The notes below the pieces were generated by a model that saw only the letters and a program-made list of their open reading frames with translations, did no database searches and was not told the origin of the DNA. DNA of 17,348 nucleotides, from NCBI GenBank assembly GCA_036005125.1, contig DASYQV010000231.1:1-17348 (forward strand), given 5' to 3'. Positions 15,370 through 17,348 of the stretch are shown here, one piece after another (the first letter of the stretch is position 1; each line of letters starts with the position of its first letter). Position numbers and translations under genes: made by a program. This DNA comes from DASYQV01 sp036005125. GTDB taxonomy: Bacteria > Acidobacteriota > Vicinamibacteria > Vicinamibacterales > UBA2999.

Positions 15370-16064
15370 TTACCGATCCAGCGCAAACACAAACAGCGTG
15401 TTGCCCGTGCGCGGTGTCGTGAGCTCCGGCGTGAGAACGTCCAGGATGTTGGTCCCCTGGGTGATCCCGCCCGCTCCGACAGCGATGTACTGGCGGCCTC
15501 CGACACTGTAAGTCATGGGACGACCCGACACCGGCCCGTTCAGAATCGTCTCCCAGAGCAAGTTTCCGTTCTCGGCATTGAGTGCTCTGAAACGCCGGAC
15601 CACGTCGCCTGAAAAGATCAGATTCCACCGGTGGCCAGAACCGATCCGTAGATCGGCGCGCGCTGCAGGTACGTCCATAGCGTTCTCCCCGTGGACGCGG
15701 ACACGGCCTGGAGCCGTCCAACCGGCGCGGTGGCGGGATCGATGTCGGGAACGTGACGAACCTTCGTGCTGAGATCGTAGCCATCGGACTTTCCGGCTTT
15801 CTCCACCGACATGGCGATGTCCATGCACGTGTTGTTCATCGGCATGTACATCGCGCCGGTATCGGGGCTGTAGGCGCCGGACGGCTGGTCTTTGCCGCCG
15901 AGCAGGTACGGACATGAGAAAGACGGTTTGTCCACCGACTGCGGGGTCGACTCCTCGTTGATGATCGGGCGGCCCGTCTTCAGGTCGATCCCGGTCATGA
16001 CGTTCTGATGAATGGTCGGCCGCGCCCTCAGGGACGATAGAAGGAACGATAAAGGCCCTTTCAC
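15370..16064 (-). pseudogene. PQQ-dependent alcohol dehydrogenase, 3' part, frameshifted
   Basis: C-terminal part of a quinoprotein alcohol dehydrogenase, a periplasmic enzyme that oxidises alcohols with PQQ and Ca2+ or a lanthanide. The first part (about 16020 down to 15625) reads NVMTGIDLKTGRPI, SGAYSPDTGAMYMPMNNTCMD and GSVLATGG. The frame breaks near 15622-15626: adding one base to the coding strand would join GG to NLIFSGDVVRRFRALNAENG and on to GPVSGRPMTYSVGGRQYIAV, ending at the TAA at 15370. The N-terminal half of a normal enzyme of about 600 residues is missing; similarity fades near 16020, where unrelated DNA begins. One frame loss plus truncation makes it a pseudogene, though the single base could also be an assembly error. 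Confidence 0.8.
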
Positions 16065-16353
16065 CCACGCTTCGCCGGTTTACGGAACCTCCCGTTATGC
16101 GACAGTCCCCCCGACCGCCACCCCGACCGCACAGCGCGGATGACCGCCCGACCGTACAGCCCCCCGACCGCACAACGCAGATGACCGCCCCACAGCCCGC
16201 TCCCCACCGCCCTACAGCCGGATGATCCGCCGGGGGGCGCGGTGGCAACGGCGCGGTCGCACCAGAGTCATGAACTGATTCTGCAGAAACGCCGACACAC
16301 TCCTCCCGTGCCGCGAGGCACGGCTGTGCGATCACGCTTCTGATCTGACGGCG
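16065..16353. other. GC-rich intergenic debris with repeats
   Basis: About 290 bases between the quinoprotein remnant and the transposase remnant. They hold the CGTTATGC 8-mer (16093-16100), a C-rich near-repeat (16121-16190) and a hairpin with arms GTGCCGCGAG/GCACGGC near 16309-16325. I see no gene in it. Confidence 0.6.
16121..16190. repeat. Two 29-bp near-identical direct repeats
   Basis: The 29-bp unit starting CCCCGACCGCACA at 16121-16149 recurs at 16162-16190 with two G/A differences, giving a period of 41 bp. Related partial copies (ACAG then C-run then GACCGC) occur at 16102 and 16156. Confidence 0.85.
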
Positions 16354-16449
16354 TCAGGGAGCGGAGATGTCGTCCTCGACGTACTCGGCGTAGTCGTGGA
16401 CGCGCTCGAACGGGATCGGCGGGGCGCGTGGCGGCCGCGTTGCTGGCAC
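16354..16449 (-). pseudogene. Possible C-terminal gene remnant
   Basis: A short frame ends PFERVHDYAEYVEDDISAP before a TGA at 16354. It is out of frame with the transposase remnant and directly follows the point where transposase similarity stops, so it may be the tail of another truncated gene. Weak evidence. Confidence 0.2.
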
Positions 16450-16456
16450 CTCCGTC

Positions 16457-17137
16457 GGCCAGATGCGTCCGGCCGTCCTTCATCTTCGTGATCTTCGCGT
16501 CAGGATCGTGCGGATGCTGCCAGTCGTCATTCGAGCCCTTGTTCGGCCGCTTGCGATCGAGCCGCGCCAAGTCTTCACGGGTCGGCGTCTCGATTCCCGA
16601 CGCCTGCGCCAGCCGCGTCAGAAACTCCTCGTAGCTCTCACCGGTGTCACGCCGAACGATGCTGCGCAGCGCTGCGTTCGCTTCCAGGGTCGTCGCGTCG
16701 ATCCCAATCGTTTTCCCGTTCACGAGCTTCGCGTCGGCAAGTCGCTGCAACACCCAGGTAAAGACCGCCTGATGCGTTTCAACGTCGATCAGCCGGCGAG
16801 ACCGTCGAATGATCCGGCGGCGCCTCGTGCAGCTCGAGCCCAAGAAAGCTCCGCACGCTCAACGAATCGGCTGCGCGCCACGCGATCGCGCGCTCCGAGT
16901 CGAGTCCCTCGAAGTACCCGAGCAGCAGCATGCGGAAGTAGCGCCCCGGTGGCAGACCCGGACGCCCAATCTCGTCGGCATAGAATCGTTGACAGAGCGA
17001 CTCGACATATCCGTCGAAGTCTGCCTTGTCCAGGATCTCATTCAGTCGCGTGTAGAACGGATGTGCCGCGCTGCACGGCAGGTCTTGGTGGCCACTCACA
17101 TCGACGCTTGCTTGGGGCGCCGTCGTCGTTTGCCCAT
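16457..17137 (-). pseudogene. Decayed DDE transposase, IS1182/IS4-like
   Basis: Remnant of a transposase that begins MGKRRRRPKQASM at 17137. It continues with HPFYTRLNEILDKADFDGY, GRPGLPPGRYFRMLLLGYFE and DSERAIAWRAADSLSVRSFL, then LIDVETHQAVFTWVLQRLAD, GIDATTLEANAALRSIVRRD and DPDAKITKMKDGRTHLA. I remember this pattern from many environmental transposases; IS1182 is my best family guess. At least three lesions are visible: a TGA at 17096-17098 where relatives have Trp, a one-base loss near 17084-17088, and a frame change near 16796-16800 after DHSTVS. Similarity ends at THLA (16457), so the C-terminal third with the rest of the catalytic core is gone. The element is dead. Confidence 0.8.
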
Positions 17138-17162
17138 CGCCATCGCCGACAGTGTAGTACGC

Positions 17163-17182
17163 GGGATCGATGTGTCGATCCC
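17163..17182. repeat. 8-bp hairpin upstream of the transposase remnant
   Basis: GGGATCGA-TGTG-TCGATCCC is a perfect 8-bp stem with a 4-nt loop, 26 bp upstream of the transposase start codon. It could be near the end of the insertion sequence. Confidence 0.7.
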
Positions 17183-17242
17183 TAATTCAGACTTTCACCA
17201 CGGGCTGCTAGGGCATAACGCCCAGCAAAGGATGGCACCGAC

Positions 17243-17269
17243 TTCGGAACGTGGGCCTCACGCTCCGAA
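17243..17269. repeat. Imperfect hairpin near the window end
   Basis: TTCGGA-a-CGTG and CACG-c-TCCGAA pair over 10 bp with one mismatch around a GGCCT loop. It is followed by CGTTAG and preceded at distance by GCATAACG (17213-17220). No gene is seen between 17138 and about 17305. Confidence 0.55.
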
Positions 17270-17318
17270 CGTTAGTGTTAGTGGCGAGCGGGAACGATTC
17301 AGTTTTATGCCCGAGAGG

Positions 17319-17348
17319 TCACTTCTCCTCGTGCAGGAAGCCCTGCGC
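17319..17348 (-). CDS. Possible gene end running off the window
   Basis: On the minus strand the last nine codons read AQGFLHEEK and end with TGA at 17319-17321. On the plus strand an ATG at 17307 is also open to the window end (MPERSLLLVQEALR). Only one can be real and neither can be judged from so few codons. Confidence 0.2.
   Translation of the reverse strand, partial: AQGFLHEEK

Noticed and set aside
17213..17276. attC-like layout GCATAACG, hairpin, CGTTAG
   Set aside because: The left arm is separated from the hairpin by 22 nt while the right arm is adjacent, and the cores do not fit GTTRRRY/RYYYAAC.
1..17348. CRISPR arrays, tRNA or rRNA genes
   Set aside because: No regularly spaced repeats with unique spacers, no cloverleaf and no rRNA-like sequence were seen by eye.

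Overview
The window is high-GC bacterial DNA. The gene types suggest Acidobacteriota, perhaps a Vicinamibacteria-like lineage. These are a Ser/Thr kinase with TolB-like and TPR domains, an FHA-type sigma-54 activator, a CusBA-type efflux pair, a Tat-exported multicopper oxidase, quinoprotein debris and a decayed transposase. The taxonomic call is inference from gene content only.

Layout. (1) 82-801: a secreted six-cysteine protein of unknown function. (2) 866-4081, minus strand: a signalling pair, a receptor-like Ser/Thr kinase followed by a small GAF protein. (3) 4334-5719, plus strand: a sigma-54 enhancer-binding protein with an N-terminal FHA domain, divergent from the kinase. (4) 5716-12527, minus strand: a probable copper operon in the order multicopper oxidase, CusB-like adaptor, CusA-like RND pump. 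The last gene overlaps the activator gene tail-to-tail by 4 bp. No outer-membrane channel, CusF or P-type ATPase is present. (5) 12528-13931: gene-poor DNA with two sigma-54-type promoter candidates facing outward, two copies of a palindromic enhancer-like motif, a pseudogene of a cadherin-like surface protein, a small ORF and a cluster of strong inverted repeats, one of them attC-like. (6) 13932-14282: a single-domain receiver-like protein with a degenerate active site. (7) 14478-14972, minus strand: an exported cupin. (8) 15107-17348: mostly debris, including a possible lipoprotein remnant, a frameshifted 3' part of a PQQ alcohol dehydrogenase gene, GC-rich repeats and a multiply broken transposase.

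How the parts may work together (inference). The kinase could phosphorylate proteins read by the FHA domain of the divergent activator. That activator is a candidate to act on the two sigma-54-like promoters, which lie 80-180 bp from matched copies of a CTATCCGATCGGATAG-type palindrome. The targets would be the copper oxidase/efflux operon and the receiver-like gene. The window would then hold an uncommon circuit, a eukaryotic-type kinase to FHA to sigma-54 pathway controlling copper detoxification. The promoter and enhancer matches are visible in the sequence; the link to this particular activator is not proven. The right-hand 4.5 kb looks like a dumping ground of decayed and mobile DNA.
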